Part shown: positions 17,692 through 27,784 of the stretch, piece after piece | Position numbering within the stretch: position 1 is the first letter of the stretch | Layout of the letters: each line of letters begins with the position of its first letter | Assembly (NCBI RefSeq): GCF_020532675.1 | Contig: NZ_JAJAVE010000003.1 | Span: forward strand, 186,001 to 250,000 | Length of the DNA: 64,000 nt | Direction: 5' to 3' | Source: Methylobacillus gramineus | GTDB lineage: Bacteria > Pseudomonadota > Gammaproteobacteria > Burkholderiales > Methylophilaceae | The notes under the pieces: generated by a model | Database searches by the model: none | What the model saw: only the letters and a program-made list of their open reading frames with translations | What the model was told of the DNA's origin: nothing | Made by a program: the position numbers and the translations under genes

Positions 17692-17973
17692 ATGAAAAAG
17701 ACCCTATTGGCGATCTGCTGTGCAGGCGTATTATCCGGCTTGTCTCTTGGTGCCCAGGCGGCTGATGAAGAATTCTATGGCGTGATTGAGAGCCGTCCGC
17801 AGGAAAATGTGGGGACATGGGTAATCGGTGGCCGCAAGCTGAATGTAACGAAAGACACTGAGCTTGAAAACGATCATGGGCCTTTAGTCAAAGGCGCTTG
17901 CGTAGAGGTCGAAATTGAAGATGGCCTGGTGCAGGAAATCGAAACCAAGAAAAAGGAAAAGTGTGCCAAGTAA
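17692..17973 (+). CDS. small exported DUF5666-like protein
   Basis: 93 residues: cleavable signal peptide (residues 1-23, ending AQAA), then a small beta-rich domain with GVIESRPQENVGTWVIGGR and a GPLVKGACVEVEIEDG stretch, resembling one DUF5666 (OB-like) repeat. Two Cys in the mature part could pair. Ribosome binding site GAGGAG 8 bases before ATG; a strong terminator follows. Function unknown. Confidence 0.75.
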   Translation: MKKTLLAICCAGVLSGLSLGAQAADEEFYGVIESRPQENVGTWVIGGRKLNVTKDTELENDHGPLVKGACVEVEIEDGLVQEIETKKKEKCAK

Positions 17974-18000
17974 CGCTGAGCAAGCGTAGCCACATGTATC

Positions 18001-18030
18001 AACCCCTTGAGAGATTCCAAGGGGTTTTTT
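18001..18030 (+). terminator. rho-independent terminator
   Basis: 9-bp stem AACCCCTTG / CAAGGGGTT with an 8-base loop, running into TTTTTT (18025-18030). It ends the transcript of the small exported protein. Confidence 0.9.
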
Positions 18031-18132
18031 CTTGCCGCAAACTGGCTGGAGGTTTGAAGTAAAATGTTGAGAAAAGGCGGCTGACATGTTGGCTTAAGCC
18101 ACTGCAGCTATCATGGGTTGAGAGGGATTGCG

Positions 18133-18564
18133 ATGTTGGGATGGATGCGTTTTTTTGCAGTGGTGTGGCTTATGAGCGCCGCCATTGCCTGGGCGACGCC
18201 GTTGGTGACCTTGTACAAGGATGCCAATTGTGGATGCTGTCAAAAGTATGTGATGTATTTACGTCAGCATGGCTTTAAAGTGGATGCATTTGATCGAAGT
18301 GATATGTCACAGATCAAGCTCAGGTATGGCGTTTCCCGGGTGGCAAGTTGTCATACGGCGCTTATCGGTGGCTATGTGGTAGAAGGGCATGTTCCGGTGG
18401 CAGCTATTAATAAACTGCTCACGGAAAAACCCGCCATCATTGGTATCAGCGTCCCGGAGATGCCGATGAACTCGCCAGGGATGGGGGAAATGAAGCCAGG
18501 CACACTCACGGTTTATAGCATTCCTGCGGCCGGACAACAGCCCAAAGTATTTTCGGTGGAGTAA
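18133..18564 (+). CDS. DUF411 putative metal-binding exported protein
   Basis: 143 residues: signal sequence (residues 1-22), then a thioredoxin-like DUF411 domain with CGCCQKYVMYLRQHG and a second Cys/His site VASCHTAL with GGYVVEGHVPV. DUF411 proteins are often found with copper resistance genes and are thought to bind metal in the periplasm. Met-rich segment MPMNSPGMGEM near the C terminus agrees with copper handling. Start placed at ATG 18133 with AGAGGG 6 bases upstream; TTG 18118 is less likely. No copper pump lies nearby. Confidence 0.85.
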   Translation: MLGWMRFFAVVWLMSAAIAWATPLVTLYKDANCGCCQKYVMYLRQHGFKVDAFDRSDMSQIKLRYGVSRVASCHTALIGGYVVEGHVPVAAINKLLTEKPAIIGISVPEMPMNSPGMGEMKPGTLTVYSIPAAGQQPKVFSVE

Positions 18565-18735
18565 GCCATGTTGGATGGTCGATCTACACCGCGGAATTGA
18601 CCCACTAAAAATCAACTTGATTGCGCTATTGAAACTGCAATATTGCGATATGCTACTGCATCGGTGACCACCTTGCATGGTCACTGGAGCCTCCGTGACG
18701 GGGGAAATTCAACCATTTTCCGAGATGCAGATGCC

Positions 18736-20544
18736 ATGCAACAATCAGCCTCTTCCATAGATATTGCGCGTCAGACCCTGATGCAGCTGGCATCGCGCAA
18801 AATCCAGCCTACCCCTGATAACTTTCGTACCGTCTATGACGAAATTGCCGGCGTTAAATCAGCCGATAGTTCTGTTGATCTGGCAAACACCCTGAACGAT
18901 GTACTGGTAAGCGCAGGGCAGCAGAGCCCTAAATACAGTACGGCGGCCCAGTCTGTTAAACAGTCGATAGAAAGCCGAAACTGGCCGAAGTTGGCAGAGC
19001 AGCTTGGCAATCTCCTGCCGGTTTCCAGCGCAGTGGATGAGGGGGTGAGCTGGCCTGCGACGGTACGTAATCTGTTGAAGCAACTGGATATGAGCCACAA
19101 GGGCGTGACCTTGACGCGCAAGCGTGAGGGCTTGAATCGCCTGCTCAGCAAGTTTGAGCATGATGAGGCATTGCCCCAGAAAATGCAGTCATTGATCAAC
19201 TCCTGGGGTAGCAGTAACACCGATGATCTGGAGATCATGGATACCATGGAGGGTAGCGCCTCTGCCCCTGCCAATGCGGTGACCGGCCCTGGTGAAGCAA
19301 ACCGGGAGCCTGCGCGCGAATATTACGCTCGCGTATCTGATTATTGGCGCGATATGCTGATGCGGACATTGAACCTCATTATTATTCCCCAACTGTCAGC
19401 CCTGCCTGAGGTGGCGCAGAAGGCAGAAGCTTTGCTGGCGGATATCAAGCTTGCCTACTCGGAAGAGGATGTATTACGCCAGGGTGAAAATCTCAAGTCC
19501 ATTCTGTTCACGCTGGAAATGCATGGGGATTCGCAACATCGTATGCATGAGGCATTGCTACAGTTATTGCGCCTGTCGATCACCAGCATGAGCGAGCTGG
19601 TGATGGAGGATAAATGGTTGCATGGGCAAACCCTGATATTGCGCGATATTCTCTCGCGCCCGATGAATCTGGATATGTTGTTTGATGCTGAAAGCAGCTT
19701 TAAAGAGCTGATCTTCAAGCAGGGGCAGATCAAGCCTCGACTGATCGATGCCAGGGACGCGGTCAAAAAGATGGCAGAAATCTTTATCATGCGCCTGACC
19801 GATATGACTGAGAGTACCAGCGAATATCAGAGCAAGATTGATGTGTACAAGCAGAAGATTACCGAGACAGAGGATATCCTGGAGCTTAATAAGCTGATTG
19901 ATAGCATGATGGAAGACACGCGTAATATCGGCCTGAATATCCGTCAGTCGCGTGAAATGCTAAGTGAAACCCAGCTGAAAGTGGTGGAAGCCGAGCGGCT
20001 TATAGATGAGCTCACATCCAAGCTGGATTACTTTAGCGAAGTGGCCCATGAAGATTACCTGACAGGCACGCTTAATCGCCGCGGGATGGAAGAAGCGCTG
20101 GAGCGCGAGTTTGACCGGGCCGACCGGCATGCGACTCAACTCAGTCTGGCCATGATGGATATTGATCATTTCAAGAAACTCAACGACAAGCTGGGTCATG
20201 CGACCGGTGACAAAGCGCTGGTGCATTTAGCCAAGATTATCAAGGAGTCCCTGCGTACGACAGATGTGCTGGCACGTTATGGCGGCGAGGAGTTTATTAT
20301 TATTCTGCCCGGTACTGGCGAGAGCGAAGCGATAGACATTGTGAAACGCTCCCAGCGTGAGCTGACGCGCAGCTTTTTTATGCACAAGAATGAGCGGGTC
20401 CTGATTACCTTCAGTGCTGGTGTGGCCGAGCGCCAGTCGACAGAGCCAGCCGCCGACCTGGTTCCACGCGCAGATGCTGCTTTATATAAAGCCAAGCAGA
20501 GTGGGCGCAACCGGGTTATTGGAGCAGGTGAGCAGGAGCCATGA
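18736..20544 (+). CDS. diguanylate cyclase (GGDEF) with long helical N-terminal domain
   Basis: 602 residues. Residues 1-410 are helical with no domain I recognise, ending in a coiled coil (ETQLKVVEAERLIDELTSKL). The GGDEF domain spans ~430-600, with an intact GGEEF near 515 and an RxxD inhibitory site (RTTD) five residues before it. It makes c-di-GMP and is expected to be product inhibited. No membrane helix, so cytoplasmic. The start is uncertain: ATG 18736 is chosen, as in-frame upstream codons (TTG 18643) have no ribosome binding site. Its stop overlaps the next start by 4 bases. Confidence 0.88.
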   Translation: MQQSASSIDIARQTLMQLASRKIQPTPDNFRTVYDEIAGVKSADSSVDLANTLNDVLVSAGQQSPKYSTAAQSVKQSIESRNWPKLAEQLGNLLPVSSAVDEGVSWPATVRNLLKQLDMSHKGVTLTRKREGLNRLLSKFEHDEALPQKMQSLINSWGSSNTDDLEIMDTMEGSASAPANAVTGPGEANREPAREYYARVSDYWRDMLMRTLNLIIIPQLSALPEVAQKAEALLADIKLAYSEEDVLRQGENLKSILFTLEMHGDSQHRMHEALLQLLRLSITSMSELVMEDKWLHGQTLILRDILSRPMNLDMLFDAESSFKELIFKQGQIKPRLIDARDAVKKMAEIFIMRLTDMTESTSEYQSKIDVYKQKITETEDILELNKLIDSMMEDTRNIGLNIRQSREMLSETQLKVVEAERLIDELTSKLDYFSEVAHEDYLTGTLNRRGMEEALEREFDRADRHATQLSLAMMDIDHFKKLNDKLGHATGDKALVHLAKIIKESLRTTDVLARYGGEEFIIILPGTGESEAIDIVKRSQRELTRSFFMHKNERVLITFSAGVAERQSTEPAADLVPRADAALYKAKQSGRNRVIGAGEQEP

Positions 20545-20969
20545 TCCTAGTTGAGATGGTGTTTGGCTCCAGTTTGTATCAACAAAGCCTGGCCTTGCGA
20601 CAGTTGGTTTTACGTACCCCGCTAGGGTTGGTGTTGAATGAAACGGATGTGATTGGGGAAGAAGAGCAATGGCATTGGGGATTCATCCAGGATGATGTGC
20701 TGCAAGCTTGCCTTGTGATCAAACCTCAGCCTCATGCGAGTGCAAAACTGCGGCAAATGGCGGTTTCCCCTGCATTGCAAGACCAGGGATTAGGGCGGCA
20801 GTTGCTGGCTCAAGCGATAGTCCTGCTGCGTGAGCGTGGTTTTACTGACATGACATTAGATGCGAGGCAAACGGCAGTGAATTTTTATCGTTGCTTGGGA
20901 TTTGTGGAGCAGGGAGCGTATTTCCCCCAACTGGGTATCCCCCATATTGTGATGACACAGCGGATATGA
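20541..20969 (+). CDS. GNAT-family N-acetyltransferase
   Basis: 142 residues with the acetyl-CoA-binding motif A (LRQMAVSPALQDQGLGRQLL, about 73-92) and motif B (AVNFYRCLGFVEQG). It resembles the ElaA/YjcF-type small acetyltransferases. The ATGA overlap with the diguanylate cyclase stop indicates coupled translation. Substrate unknown. Confidence 0.88.
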   Translation: MILVEMVFGSSLYQQSLALRQLVLRTPLGLVLNETDVIGEEEQWHWGFIQDDVLQACLVIKPQPHASAKLRQMAVSPALQDQGLGRQLLAQAIVLLRERGFTDMTLDARQTAVNFYRCLGFVEQGAYFPQLGIPHIVMTQRI

Positions 20970-21110
20970 ATGGATGCGGTAAAGACTGGACTAAAAGCTT
21001 GAACTAGGGGAAGCGCATGTTTTCCCTGGCGGATTGGTATGATCATTACGAGCATGCTAGGATAGCCCGCTGTTAACGCACCTTTCAGTAGATTGTACTT
21101 ACCAATTTAT

Positions 21111-21542
21111 ATGAGCGCATGGCCGATGGCCTTGAACTCACAATCAGCATTCCCTAACCTTAGAAATAAAGATTTGATTACTCCAGAACGCCTGACGCAA
21201 TTAGCACTGGGCATGCTTATCCTGCTGGTCGCGGGGATTTTTATCGGTGGCGAGGCGCCTGGTGCTGGTGGCTTATTTATCCCGCCGTGGGACAAAGTGG
21301 TCCATTTCTTTGCTTTCGGCACCATAGGCGTACTCTCCGGTATCGCTTTTCCTCGTATCCCGTTGCTTTTGATCTGGGTGCTGGTGGTCGCGGTGGGTGC
21401 TGCTGATGAATTCCATCAAATATTCATTCAGGGACGCCAGGCTGGCCTGGATGATTTGCTGGCGGATGCGGTGGGTGGTCTTGCCGCATTGCCGGTGATT
21501 TCAGTATTGAGGACATGGTGGCGGCTGGGTAAGCGCGATTAG
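21111..21542 (+). CDS. VanZ-like membrane protein
   Basis: 143 residues with three or four membrane helices and the VanZ-like signature DKVVHFFAFGTIGVL and ADEFHQIFIQGRQAGLDDLLADAVGG. VanZ-family proteins are small membrane proteins, one of which gives low teicoplanin resistance; the role in proteobacteria is unknown. ATG 21111 is preferred; a TTG at 21093 would add six residues. Stands alone before the MFS gene, 60 bases apart. Confidence 0.85.
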   Translation: MSAWPMALNSQSAFPNLRNKDLITPERLTQLALGMLILLVAGIFIGGEAPGAGGLFIPPWDKVVHFFAFGTIGVLSGIAFPRIPLLLIWVLVVAVGAADEFHQIFIQGRQAGLDDLLADAVGGLAALPVISVLRTWWRLGKRD

Positions 21543-21602
21543 TCTGCAATAGCTTTCCAGTCCATATGTGTTATTCCACTCATTTCAATGTAAATAGCCT
21601 GC

Positions 21603-22850
21603 ATGCCGTCAAACATTCAAGCACCAGATACTGCCTTCCCCTTACGTAATATCGCGTTTATTCGCCTGCTGGCGTTTCGCGTCAGCATTACGTTCTCCTA
21701 TCAGATCATGGCGGTGGTGGTGGGCTGGCATGTGTATCAGATCACGCATGACCCGCTGTCATTGGGGTTGATAGGTCTCGCTGAAGTCTTTCCTTACTTC
21801 TGTACCGCATTGTTTGCCGGGCATGCCGTTGATCACTATTCGCGGCGTATGTTTGGGGTCATGGCCAGTACCCTGCTGGTATTGAATGCACTGGTGCTGG
21901 CCGCGATTGCAGCAGGCCTGCTCTTGCATGAAAGCGAGTCTTCACTATTTATTTACGCCTCGATTGCCTGCGTTGGATTTGCCCGGGCATTTATCGGGCC
22001 ATCCTATAGTGCTTTGTTTGCATTGGTATTGCCGCGACAGCAGTTTGCGCGCGCTGCCAGCATCGGCAGTTCAGTGTTGCAGACGGGGCTGGTGCTGGGG
22101 CCGGCGATTGGCGGTGGCATGATCGCCTGGGCTGGTATTACCTCGGCCTACCTGATGTCTGCGTTATTTGCCTTGTTTGCAGTGATTGCCATGTTGAGCT
22201 TGAGAGTGAAGGAACCACCGGGCACAGACAGCACGCCGGTATTTGCCAGCATTGCCCAGGGCTTGCGGTTCGTATTCGGCAACCAGATCATGCTCGGCGC
22301 GCAGGCCCTTGATATGTTTGCCGTATTGTTTGGCGGTGCTGTGGCGATGTTGCCCATGTTTATCCACGATGTATTCCACTACGGGCCAGAAGGCCTGGGT
22401 ATTCTGCGGGCAGCTCCGGCCATTGGGGGCATTGCCACCGGTATATGGCTGACACGCCATCCGGTTAACTTACATGCTGGGCGTATTCTGCTAGTGGCGG
22501 TGGCAGGTTTTGGTCTCAGTATTATTGCGTTTGCGCTCAGCGGTAGCTTCTGGATGGCGGCAATGTTATTGCTGATCTCTGGCATATGTGACGGCGTGTC
22601 CGTTGTGGTCCGCACCACGATTATGCAACTGGTCACACCGGATGCGATGCGGGGCAGGGTATCTGCCATCAATGGCATTTTTATCGGGTCCTCCAATGAG
22701 CTGGGCGCGTTTGAATCCGGCATGATGGCGCGCCTGATGGGCTTGATTCCTTCCGTTATTTTCGGTGGTGCCATGACGATAGCCGTAGTAGGGGCGGTCG
22801 CTAAATGGGCTCCCGGCCTGCGCAAACTCAATATGCGAGATCTGCACTGA
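21603..22850 (+). CDS. major facilitator superfamily transporter
   Basis: 415 residues with 12 predicted membrane helices, of the MFS_3/enterobactin-exporter-like type: cytoplasmic loop DHYSRRMFGVMASTLL after helix 2, VLQTGLVLGPAIGGG in helix 5, and TPDAMRGRVSAINGIFIG in the C-terminal half. Typical of EntS-like or drug exporters. Substrate unknown; no siderophore genes nearby. It converges on the LysR gene that follows. Confidence 0.88.
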   Translation: MPSNIQAPDTAFPLRNIAFIRLLAFRVSITFSYQIMAVVVGWHVYQITHDPLSLGLIGLAEVFPYFCTALFAGHAVDHYSRRMFGVMASTLLVLNALVLAAIAAGLLLHESESSLFIYASIACVGFARAFIGPSYSALFALVLPRQQFARAASIGSSVLQTGLVLGPAIGGGMIAWAGITSAYLMSALFALFAVIAMLSLRVKEPPGTDSTPVFASIAQGLRFVFGNQIMLGAQALDMFAVLFGGAVAMLPMFIHDVFHYGPEGLGILRAAPAIGGIATGIWLTRHPVNLHAGRILLVAVAGFGLSIIAFALSGSFWMAAMLLLISGICDGVSVVVRTTIMQLVTPDAMRGRVSAINGIFIGSSNELGAFESGMMARLMGLIPSVIFGGAMTIAVVGAVAKWAPGLRKLNMRDLH

Positions 22851-22863
22851 GAGCCTGTATTGG

Positions 22864-23778
22864 TTAACGCTGGGTAGGAAACACGGCCTGGTCTGTGAGC
22901 GCCCTGGCGATTTCGTCATAGACCAGGCGTATACGATCTGGCACCGGGCCACGCTTGGGGCGGTATACATATAAATCCCAGGAAGGTGCGATGTGGTCAT
23001 CCAGAACGGTGATCAGGCGTCCGCTATGAAGATGCGGAATAACGAATGGGGCCGCAAGTTGGGCAAACCCGACCCCGCTCAAGGCCAGGTCAAGCTCTAC
23101 GCTAGAGTCATCGGTGATAAAGCTGGTGGTCTTGGGACTAAGTTGCTGACCATCGGCAAAAAACCAGGGCCAGGTCTTGCCGCTGCTTTTGTCCACCAGT
23201 GCAATAGTGGGGTGGTCATGCAGCTCCTGCAGAGTGCGTGGCTTGCCGTTACGGGCGACTAGCTCTGGCGTACCTGCCACAAAAAACGATACTTTGGATA
23301 GAGCGCGAGCGACAAAGCTGCTGTCGCGTAAAAATCCCACTCTCACACCAATATCAATCTGCTGTTCCACCACATCGCTATGCGTATCGGAGAGCCGTAA
23401 ATCTATGGTGATCTGCGGATGTTCACGGGCAATCTTGCCCAGGATGGGCATCAGGAAAAGCTTGCCGATGACGATAGGGGCGGTAATACGGACGATGCCG
23501 CTCATCTCGCTGGCAAGTTGTTTGCCTGAACGCAGAAACAGTTCGTCTACATCCGCAATCGTATCGCGTGCACGCAATGCCAGCTGTTCGCCAAACTCGG
23601 TAATACGCATCTGCCGAGTGTTGCGGTAAAACAGCGGTTCTCCAAGAATGGTTTCCAGCTCTTTCACCGCACGTGTAACGGCCTGTGGCGAGACACCCAG
23701 GCGGGCGGCTGCTTCCTTGAAGCTAGATGCTTCGGCAGTGGCGCAGAAGATGCGCATCATTTCCAGGCGATTAAGCAT
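22864..23778 (-). CDS. LysR-family regulator of the molybdenum hydroxylase genes
   Basis: 304 residues: N-terminal helix-turn-helix (SSFKEAAARLGVSPQAVTRAV, ~18-38) and a LysR substrate domain. It belongs to the CrgA/AphB-like subgroup. It is divergent from the molybdenum hydroxylase operon, with 195 bases between, and a LysR-type dyad lies 33 bases before its start, so it probably controls both itself and the hydroxylase. Effector unknown. Confidence 0.92.
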   Translation of the reverse strand: MLNRLEMMRIFCATAEASSFKEAAARLGVSPQAVTRAVKELETILGEPLFYRNTRQMRITEFGEQLALRARDTIADVDELFLRSGKQLASEMSGIVRITAPIVIGKLFLMPILGKIAREHPQITIDLRLSDTHSDVVEQQIDIGVRVGFLRDSSFVARALSKVSFFVAGTPELVARNGKPRTLQELHDHPTIALVDKSSGKTWPWFFADGQQLSPKTTSFITDDSSVELDLALSGVGFAQLAAPFVIPHLHSGRLITVLDDHIAPSWDLYVYRPKRGPVPDRIRLVYDEIARALTDQAVFPTQR

Positions 23779-23810
23779 GATGAGGCAGTGTAAAAATGGA
23801 TATTGTCATT

Positions 23811-23827
23811 ATTCCACATTATGGAAT
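23811..23827. promoter_or_regulatory. candidate LysR operator
   Basis: ATTCCA-N5-TGGAAT, a perfect dyad containing the T-N11-A core, in the divergent region between the LysR gene and the molybdenum hydroxylase. Confidence 0.5.
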
Positions 23828-23878
23828 TCTAAAATAAGCATATTTCCATTTATTCAGTAGGGGAATTTCCGCATACTC

Positions 23879-23902
23879 TGGACATATGATTGGACATATG
23901 AT
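23879..23902. repeat. two tandem 12-bp direct repeats
   Basis: TGGACATATGAT occurs twice without spacing. It sits in the divergent promoter region 5' of the molybdenum hydroxylase and is followed by an AT-rich imperfect dyad framed by TAACG (23910-23914) and CGTTA (23935-23939). Possible regulator binding sites. Confidence 0.7.
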
Positions 23903-23973
23903 TGATTTCTAACGATATATTTAAACATATATAACGTTATCAACAGGATTTTTGCTTTTAAAAGGAATGCTTC

Positions 23974-24435
23974 ATGGTCAGTTTAAATATCAACGGCAAG
24001 GACAGGCAGCTGGATGTGCCTGGTGAAATGCCGATTCTCTGGGCCTTGCGTGACATTGAGCACCTGACAGGGACCAAGTTTGGCTGTGGAATGGCCTTGT
24101 GTGGTGCTTGCACCATTCATCTTGATGGTGAGCCAGTACGATCTTGTGTCACTCCAGTCTCTGCGGCGGCCGGCAAGAAAATCACCACAGTGGAGCAGAT
24201 TTCCACTGACCCGGTGGGAGAAGCCGTGCAAAAAGCCTGGCTGGATCTGGGAGTAGCGCAATGTGGATACTGCCAGGCGGGCCAGGTGATGTCGGCTACT
24301 GCCCTGTTGAAGGCCACCCCTAACCCCAGTGATGAGGAAATCGATGAGGCCATGAGTGGCAACATTTGTCGTTGCGGGACATATCCGCGGATACGTGCAG
24401 CCATCAAGCAGGCAGCCAAAGGAGCGGCGAAATGA
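23974..24435 (+). CDS. molybdenum hydroxylase 2Fe-2S subunit (IorA-like)
   Basis: 153 residues with two [2Fe-2S] sites: plant-ferredoxin type [18 protein letters not shown] (residues ~32-49) and the four-helix site QCGYCQAG ... [13 protein letters not shown]. This is the small subunit of the isoquinoline 1-oxidoreductase / aldehyde dehydrogenase group, which lacks an FAD subunit and passes electrons to a cytochrome or quinone. AAAAGGAATGCTTC precedes the ATG. It overlaps the large subunit by 4 bases. Confidence 0.94.
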   Translation: MVSLNINGKDRQLDVPGEMPILWALRDIEHLTGTKFGCGMALCGACTIHLDGEPVRSCVTPVSAAAGKKITTVEQISTDPVGEAVQKAWLDLGVAQCGYCQAGQVMSATALLKATPNPSDEEIDEAMSGNICRCGTYPRIRAAIKQAAKGAAK

Positions 24436-26738
24436 ATGTGGATATTGAACAACTGGATCTACCCAACCTCAGCCGTCGCCAGTGGTTGAAGGGCGCAGGC
24501 GCCATTACGGGTCTGGCATTGACTATCGGTGTGAGCGGGCTGGTGCGGGCAGCGGTGGAAGAGCCGAAGAAATTTGGTGGTGACGCCATGCCGGGTGGCC
24601 TTAAGGATGATGCACTGGTATTTGTCTCCATCGGGACGGACGGCATTGTCAGCATCGTGGCCCACCGGTCTGAAATGGGTCAGGGTGTACGCACGAGCTT
24701 GCCTATGGTGGTCGCCGATGAGTTGGAGGCTGACTGGAGCAAGGTACGTGTGGTGCAAGCGGAAGGCAATGAAGCCAAGTACGGTAACCAGAACACCGAT
24801 GGTTCACGCAGCCTGCGCCATTCATTTGAGCCGATGCGACGCGTGGGTGCGACGGCCCGCCACATGCTGGAAACCGCGGCAGCAGCCCAATGGGGAGTGC
24901 CAGTCAGTGAGGTGGAAGCCAAGCATCATGAAGTCATCAATAAACGCACGGGCAAGAAACTAGGCTATGGCGAACTTGCGACTGCGGCTGGCAAGCTCGC
25001 GGTACCTGCGCGTGAGAGCCTGCGTTTGAAGACGCCAGCCCAGTTTCGCTATATCGGTAAGCAGAATACACGCAATATCGATGGCAGGAAGATCGTGACT
25101 GGCGCTACGCATTACGGTATAGATACCCAGCTGGACGGCATGCTGCATGCGGTGATCGCGCGTCCCCCGGTATTTGGTGGCAAGGTCAAACATTTTGATG
25201 CGAGTGCGGCGCTGAAAGTGCCTGGCGTGGTGAAGGTGCTGGAGCTCAAGGGCAGCAATCTTCCTCCGCTGTTCCATCCACTGGGCGGTATTGCCGTCTT
25301 GGCGACCAACACCTGGTCTGCCACCAAGGGGCGTGAAGCACTCAAGATCACCTGGGATCATGGCCCCAATGCCAGTTATAACTCGCCTGCCTTCAGGAAA
25401 ACACTAGAAGCTGCTGCCCGTAAACCGGCCAAGGCTGTACGCAATAACGGCAATGCGAGCGCAGTATTGGCCAAGGCCAAGCAAAAATTTGAGGCGGAGT
25501 ATTACCAGCCTCATATTGCACATTCCTCTATGGAGCCGCCTGCGGCAACGGTGCGTATCGTCAACGGCAAGTGCGAAGTATGGGCCTGCGTGCAGGCACC
25601 ACAGGCCACGCTTGAAACAGTGGCAGCGCACTTGGGACTCAAGCCAGAAAACGTCAAAGTCAACGTTACCTTGCTCGGTGGTGGGTTTGGCCGTAAATCC
25701 AAGCCAGATTTCGTCGCTGAGGCAGCACTTCTGTCACAAGCCATGAAGGGCAAGCCAGTTAAGGTAACCTGGACCCGTGAGGATGACATCCACCATGATT
25801 ATTTCCACACGGTTTCGCTGGAACGCATTGAGTGCGCATTGGATGAAAAAGGCCTCCCTACTGCTTGGCTGCACCGTACCACGGCGCCTACCATTGCATC
25901 GACCTTTGTGGCCGGGGCTAAAGGTGGCGCACCATTTGAGCTAGGCATGTCAGCGGTGAACATGCCATTCAATATCCCTAACGTGCGGGTAGAAACCCCG
26001 GAAGTGGCTGCCCACACCCGTATAGGTTGGTTCCGCTCAGTGTCCAATATTCCGCATGCGTTTGCCGTGCAGTCTTTTGCTGCTGAGCTTGCACACAAGG
26101 CAAAGCGCGATCACAAGGATTACCTGCTTGATCTGCTCGGGCCGGCCCGCAAGATCAATCCTGATGATATTTCCGATAGCTGGAATTATGGGGAGTCACC
26201 CGAGCGTTATCCGCTGGATATTGGTCGTATGCGCAATGTGATTGAATTGGCGTGCAAGAAAGCGGGATGGGGGCGTAAGTTGCCCAAAGGACATGGTCTG
26301 GGCCTATCGCTGTGCTATAGCTTTGTGACGTATGTCGCCACCGTGGTTGAGGTCGTGGTCGCGGAGAATGGTGAAATCAGCATTCCCCGCGTAGACCTGG
26401 CAGTGGATTGTGGTCCCCAGGTGAATCCTGACCGCATACGTTCACAGGTGGAAGGCGCTTGTATCATGGGCGCCAGCTTGGCATTGAGCGGCGAGATTAC
26501 GTTCAAGAATGGGATAGCCGAGCAAAGTAATTTTCACCAGTATGAAGTGTTGCGCATCAATGAAGCCCCGCGGGATATTCAGGTGCATATTGTGGAACAT
26601 GGCTTGGATGTCCCACTGGGCGGCATAGGTGAACCTGCTACGCCGACCATTGCGCCTGCCCTCTGCAATGCCATTTTTGCGGCAACGGGCAAACGGATAC
26701 GTACCCTGCCTATCCGTGATCAATTGAGCAAGGTTTAA
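24432..26738 (+). CDS. molybdenum hydroxylase large subunit (IorB-like, Mo-binding)
   Basis: 768 residues. A twin-arginine signal ([18 protein letters not shown], residues ~15-32) sends the folded enzyme to the periplasm. The Mo-cofactor domains follow, with [12 protein letters not shown] near 420, SMEPPAATV near 365 and the catalytic Glu in [13 protein letters not shown] near 740. Start: ATG 24432 overlaps the small subunit stop; the frame stays open upstream but without a signal. The enzyme hydroxylates an aldehyde or N-heterocycle with water as oxygen donor; substrate not deducible. Small subunit, XdhC and MobA-like genes lie next to it. Confidence 0.94.
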   Translation: MNVDIEQLDLPNLSRRQWLKGAGAITGLALTIGVSGLVRAAVEEPKKFGGDAMPGGLKDDALVFVSIGTDGIVSIVAHRSEMGQGVRTSLPMVVADELEADWSKVRVVQAEGNEAKYGNQNTDGSRSLRHSFEPMRRVGATARHMLETAAAAQWGVPVSEVEAKHHEVINKRTGKKLGYGELATAAGKLAVPARESLRLKTPAQFRYIGKQNTRNIDGRKIVTGATHYGIDTQLDGMLHAVIARPPVFGGKVKHFDASAALKVPGVVKVLELKGSNLPPLFHPLGGIAVLATNTWSATKGREALKITWDHGPNASYNSPAFRKTLEAAARKPAKAVRNNGNASAVLAKAKQKFEAEYYQPHIAHSSMEPPAATVRIVNGKCEVWACVQAPQATLETVAAHLGLKPENVKVNVTLLGGGFGRKSKPDFVAEAALLSQAMKGKPVKVTWTREDDIHHDYFHTVSLERIECALDEKGLPTAWLHRTTAPTIASTFVAGAKGGAPFELGMSAVNMPFNIPNVRVETPEVAAHTRIGWFRSVSNIPHAFAVQSFAAELAHKAKRDHKDYLLDLLGPARKINPDDISDSWNYGESPERYPLDIGRMRNVIELACKKAGWGRKLPKGHGLGLSLCYSFVTYVATVVEVVVAENGEISIPRVDLAVDCGPQVNPDRIRSQVEGACIMGASLALSGEITFKNGIAEQSNFHQYEVLRINEAPRDIQVHIVEHGLDVPLGGIGEPATPTIAPALCNAIFAATGKRIRTLPIRDQLSKV

Positions 26739-26741
26739 TCC

Positions 26742-27755
26742 ATGACCAGCATGCATGCATTGGAGCAGGAGGTGCTTGAGCAGGCGTTGGCATGGATCAA
26801 TGCTGATCATGAGGTGCATCTTTTTACTGTGGTGCAAACCTGGGGATCTGCGCCTCGCCTGCCGGGCGCTTTGCTGGCGGTGCGTGATGATGGTCAGTTG
26901 GTTGGCTCGGTTTCTGGGGGGTGTATTGAGGATGATCTGGCTGACAAAGCCAGGGAAGGCGTACTGCCCACCAAGACCGCGCTGCTTGAGTATGGGGTCA
27001 GTCGTGATGAGGCCCAGCGTTATGGCATCCCTTGTGGGGGACGCTTACAGATATTTGTCGAGCCATTGAAAAACACGCAGCACATCCAGCGAGTGCTGCA
27101 AAGTCTGCACGAGCGTCGTTTGGTGAAGCGATCCGTGCGTCTGGGTACTGGCGAAGTCATGCTGGCGGATGCGATGCCAGGATCGGTAGCCGCGCTGGAT
27201 GGTGACTGGTTCCACAGCTATTTCGGCCCCCAGTGGAGGCTGCTCATCATTGGTGCCAACCAGCTTGGTGCTATGTTGGCGACGATGGCGCAAGCACTGG
27301 AGTTTCAGGTATTGATGTGTGACCCGCGTGAAGACATGCGTGCGCAGTGGCGTGTGGATGGCGTGAGCTGGCAATCGGGTATGCCGGATGATGTGGTGCT
27401 GGATATTACGCCTGATTCCTTTACCGCTATTGTCGCGGTGACGCATGACCCCAAGCTGGATGACATGGCTTTGCTGGAAGCACTGAAATCTGAAGCTTTC
27501 TACATAGGTGCGCTAGGTTCCAGACTCAACCAGGAAAAACGCCGCGAACGCTTGCGCATGTTTGACTTGAATGACGAGGAAATTGGCCGGTTGCATGGCC
27601 CGGTAGGCTTGCCGATTGGCAGCAGAACGCCCGCTGAAATCGCCGTCGCCATTCTGGCCGAGATCATCCAGATTCGCTCTCAACAACGTGCTGCCGCACT
27701 CACCAGCCAGTCAATTGCCCAGGCTTTCCCTGCAGGCAGTGCTTGCGCCAGTTAA
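26742..27755 (+). CDS. XdhC/CoxI-family molybdenum cofactor insertion protein
   Basis: 337 residues. N-terminal XdhC_CoxI domain (VVQTWGSAPRLPGALLAV, GSVSGGCIEDDL) and C-terminal Rossmann domain (LLIIGANQLGAMLATMAQ) with IGALGSRLNQEKRRERL. XdhC proteins bind the molybdenum cofactor, aid its sulfuration and insert it into the large subunit. It starts 3 bases after the hydroxylase stop, so it serves this enzyme. Confidence 0.93.
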   Translation: MTSMHALEQEVLEQALAWINADHEVHLFTVVQTWGSAPRLPGALLAVRDDGQLVGSVSGGCIEDDLADKAREGVLPTKTALLEYGVSRDEAQRYGIPCGGRLQIFVEPLKNTQHIQRVLQSLHERRLVKRSVRLGTGEVMLADAMPGSVAALDGDWFHSYFGPQWRLLIIGANQLGAMLATMAQALEFQVLMCDPREDMRAQWRVDGVSWQSGMPDDVVLDITPDSFTAIVAVTHDPKLDDMALLEALKSEAFYIGALGSRLNQEKRRERLRMFDLNDEEIGRLHGPVGLPIGSRTPAEIAVAILAEIIQIRSQQRAAALTSQSIAQAFPAGSACAS

Positions 27756-27784
27756 GCCATGTTCTAGGCCTTGGATAAACTAGC

